From an uncultured Bacteroidales bacterium (GTDB lineage Bacteria; Bacteroidota; Bacteroidia; Bacteroidales; JAUNSR01), in assembly GCA_947074245.1 (NCBI GenBank), contig CAMTOW010000079.1, forward strand, positions 1 through 8,026: a DNA stretch of 8,026 nucleotides. Direction: 5' to 3'. How positions within the stretch are numbered: the stretch's first letter is position 1; every line of letters begins with the position of its first letter. Positions 6,719 to 8,026 of the stretch are shown here, piece by piece. The translations under genes were made by a program, and so were the position numbers. The notes under the pieces were generated by a model, which was not told the DNA's origin, ran no database searches, and worked only from the letters and a program-made list of their open reading frames with translations.

Positions 6719-7656
6719 CTCGCAGGCTTCATGTACGAGAGAAGAGCCTTTATCAAGTCGTCTCTTTATGTAAGCTGCTTGGTGTAAGCAAACAAGCCTA
6801 TTATAAACACGGAGATGCTCAACTGCGTAAGTTGGCTCAGGAGGCTTTTGTAGTTGAGTTTATAAAAGAGATCCGCAATAAAGATCCCGGAATCGGAGGA
6901 GGTAAGCTCTGGCAGATGTATCAGGAGCGCTTTGGAATAGATCATAGCGTGGGTTATAATCGATTTTATGACATCATCGAAAAATATGATTTTAAGGTTC
7001 GCAAACGAAAGAGAAGAGTGATAACAACAAACTCAAATCATGGATTGCCTATTTATCCTAATTTGATAAAAGAACTCATAGCCCATCGACCCAATCAGAT
7101 TTGGGTAAGTGATATCACCTATATTCCCTTTTGGTTAGACCCTGAAAATAATCATTATGAATTCTGTTATTTATCCCTTATTACGGATATCTATACCAAG
7201 AAGATCGTTGGTTATTGTGTAGGTGAAACGCTGGAAGCGAAATTTACATTGAATGCTCTTACTATGGCTTTGGAGGAAATGGGTAATAAGCCGGGGAATG
7301 GTCTTATCCATCACTCTGACAGGGGCATACAATATGCTTGTTGCCTTTATACGGATGTATTAAAGAAGTATGGTATACAAATCAGCATGACGGAAAGCGG
7401 CAACCCCAAAGATAATGCTGTAGCAGAACGTATTAACAATACGATAAAAAATGAACTGTTAATGGGAGTCCAATTATATAGTATTGACGATGTACGTATG
7501 GCAATACGTCTTGCTGTCAACTTTTACAACAAGGAACGCCCCCATATGAGTTTGAATGGACTTACGCCTTATCAAGCTTCTAATCACAGAGGATATATAC
7601 CTAAAAAATGGACTAGCTATAGAGAATTAGCCATAAAAAATAAGTTTTGTCTTTAA
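6694..7656 (+). CDS. IS3-family transposase OrfB, DD(35)E catalytic part (-1 frameshift partner)
   Basis: The frame opens after a TGA at 6691-6693 and runs 320 codons to the TAA at 7654-7656. The N-terminal part (VARRLHVREKSLYQVV, then LLGVSKQAYYKH) is the usual region at the start of OrfB. The integrase core (rve) carries D in WVSDITYI (codon 7111), D in HHSDRGIQY (codon 7318) and E in NAVAERINNT (codon 7426), with exactly 35 residues between the second D and E. The C-terminus has NFYNKERPHMSLNGLTPYQ, typical of IS3. No ATG, GTG or TTG occurs in frame before 6832, and starting there would remove the N-terminal segment. The protein is therefore expected only as a -1 frameshift fusion with OrfA. 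The frame itself is intact, but its OrfA partner is truncated. Confidence 0.9.
   Translation, partial: FKKSWHQVARRLHVREKSLYQVVSLCKLLGVSKQAYYKHGDAQLRKLAQEAFVVEFIKEIRNKDPGIGGGKLWQMYQERFGIDHSVGYNRFYDIIEKYDFKVRKRKRRVITTNSNHGLPIYPNLIKELIAHRPNQIWVSDITYIPFWLDPENNHYEFCYLSLITDIYTKKIVGYCVGETLEAKFTLNALTMALEEMGNKPGNGLIHHSDRGIQYACCLYTDVLKKYGIQISMTESGNPKDNAVAERINNTIKNELLMGVQLYSIDDVRMAIRLAVNFYNKERPHMSLNGLTPYQASNHRGYIPKKWTSYRELAIKNKFCL
6697..6703 (+). other. A7 slippery site for -1 programmed frameshifting in the IS3 element
   Basis: Seven A residues followed by G lie in phase as A AAA AAA relative to OrfA (codons ...D-L-K-K-A). OrfB lies in the -1 frame relative to OrfA. A one-base backward slip here continues directly as K-S-W-H-Q-V-A-R-R into OrfB. 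The OrfA stop lies only 13 bases downstream, at 6716-6718. Heptamers of this kind drive OrfAB production in many IS3 elements. A stimulatory stem downstream is possible (GGC at 6725-6727 with GCC at 6746-6748), but it is weak by eye. Confidence 0.75.
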
Positions 7657-7701
7657 GAAATGAGTATCATCAAATATATTTAATGATAGAAAAACATAGA
7701 T

Positions 7702-7723
7702 AAATGGGATAACGTTAAGGACA
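7702..7723 (+). repeat. Candidate right terminal repeat of the IS3 element
   Basis: The sequence ending GGATAACGTTAAGGACA stops in CA, 67 bases after the orfB stop, a usual distance for IS3 right ends. Read inward it starts TGTCCTTAACGTTATCC, beginning TG as IS3 ends do. The partner left repeat has been lost with the 5' end of the element, so the match cannot be confirmed inside the window. A second AGGACA at 7781-7786 is a rival end point. Confidence 0.3.
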
Positions 7724-7782
7724 ACCTTCGAGTTATCTAATATGTTTTAAGTAAACCATATATATGATTAACTCATTACTAG

Positions 7783-7915
7783 GACAACTTCTTCCAGAAA
7801 TAACGACTTCTGTGTCAACGGAAGGCATGAATAATTATTAATCGAGTCAACTGAGCTTATCAATAATCATTTTTGTAGTCAACTAAAATCATTAAACTAC
7901 AATTGAATCTGCAAC
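7783..7915. repeat. Degenerate tandem repeat of about 32 bp led by GTCAAC
   Basis: The hexamer GTCAAC occurs exactly at 7814, 7846 and 7878, two steps of 32 bases each. GACAAC at 7783 (31 bases before) and CAAC at 7912 (in register with the CAAC of the 7878 copy) extend the series. The two best units also share a second block at the same offset: AATAATTATT at 7830-7839 and AATAATCATT at 7862-7871. Between these blocks the units diverge. Looser matches on the same period lie at 7751 (GTAAAC) and 7720 (GACAAC), but those may belong to the IS end. The function is unknown. Confidence 0.4.
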
Positions 7916-8026
7916 ACACACCTGAACAGAAACGGTTCACTCGGCAGTAAATACGCATTCAAAAAGAAGGAAACGATTATTTACTCGCCTCTTCATATGC
8001 ATTTATACACGATGAAATGAAAGATA

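Larger units (their letters stand above)
6571..7723 (+). mobile_element. 5'-truncated IS3-family insertion sequence
   Basis: The element contains the C-terminal part of orfA, an A7G frameshift window, and a complete orfB with a DD(35)E transposase core, the classical IS3 layout. The left end is missing: orfA has no N-terminal helix-turn-helix region and no terminal repeat lies near the junction with the susD relic. The junction can only be placed between about 6553 and 6585, because SusD-like codons on the minus strand give way there to orfA-like codons on the plus strand. The right limit is a candidate only: GATAACGTTAAGGACA ends in CA at 7723, as IS3 right ends do. The element cannot transpose by itself as it stands. 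Confidence 0.8.
7657..8026. other. A+T-rich stretch without a supported gene
   Basis: All six frames are broken by frequent stops, and the longest open pieces are a few tens of codons without recognisable sequence. The stretch is clearly richer in A and T than the operon region. It holds the possible right end of the IS3 element and the degenerate 32-bp repeat. I looked for the missing N-terminal part of the susD relic on the minus strand and did not find it, so the IS is not a simple insertion that split susD. No terminator hairpin, tRNA or clear Bacteroidetes-type promoter is visible. Confidence 0.6.

Noticed and set aside
7720..7915. CRISPR array suggested by the 31-32 base period
   Set aside because: Only about six bases are well conserved per unit. 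A CRISPR repeat should be 23 or more nearly identical bases with unrelated spacers, and no cas gene is present.
7904..8020. Small open frame with NRNGSLGSKYAFKKKE ending at 8018-8020
   Set aside because: It has no suitable start codon near its beginning and no recognisable sequence. A frame this short is expected by chance.
8017..8026. ATGAAAGATA at the right edge as the start of a further gene
   Set aside because: Only three codons are visible and there is no promoter or ribosome-binding evidence, so it cannot be supported from this window.
7724..8026. The N-terminal part of susD on the far side of the IS
   Set aside because: All minus-strand frames here are broken by stops and none resembles SusD, so the IS does not simply interrupt an otherwise complete gene.

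Overview
The window reads as chromosomal DNA of a Bacteroidota member, most likely order Bacteroidales. Evidence for this is an arginine-pathway transcarbamylase of the Bacteroides-type N-succinylornithine class, a secreted M64 peptidase, a SusD/RagB relic, and start codons with little or no Shine-Dalgarno complementarity. I cannot name genus or species.

Layout. Positions 2-67 hold the last codons of an AMP-forming acyl-CoA synthetase. A small DUF695-like gene follows (155-595) and ends in a strong hairpin terminator (621-669). Next comes a tight plus-strand gene run: a RimJ/RimL-like GNAT acetyltransferase (692-1219), proB (1222-2307), proA (2312-3565), a secreted M64 zinc peptidase (3583-4857) and argF' (4897-5856). 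The gaps are 2, 4, 17 and 39 bases, so this is very probably one operon. It closes at a hairpin (5895-5933) that has an A-run on one side and a T-run on the other, so it can serve both strands.

From 5951 onward the window is a decayed accessory region. A minus-strand SusD/RagB gene survives only as its C-terminal part and also carries a frameshift near 6499-6502. Its upstream part has been replaced by a 5'-truncated IS3-family element on the plus strand: an orfA remnant, an A7G slippery site and an intact DD(35)E orfB ending at 7656. The last 370 bases (7657-8026) are A+T-rich and have no convincing gene. They contain a degenerate repeat of about 32 bp led by GTCAAC.

How the genes fit together. 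ProB and ProA turn glutamate into glutamate-5-semialdehyde for proline. ArgF' carbamoylates N-succinylornithine, which is also glutamate-derived, for arginine. The operon therefore joins two glutamate-consuming amino acid pathways. The peptidase within it and the acetyltransferase at its head have no obvious step in either pathway. I see no clear evidence of a wholly new system. The points most worth a second look are the peptidase embedded in the amino acid operon, the phased repeat near the right end, and the SusD/IS3 scar.
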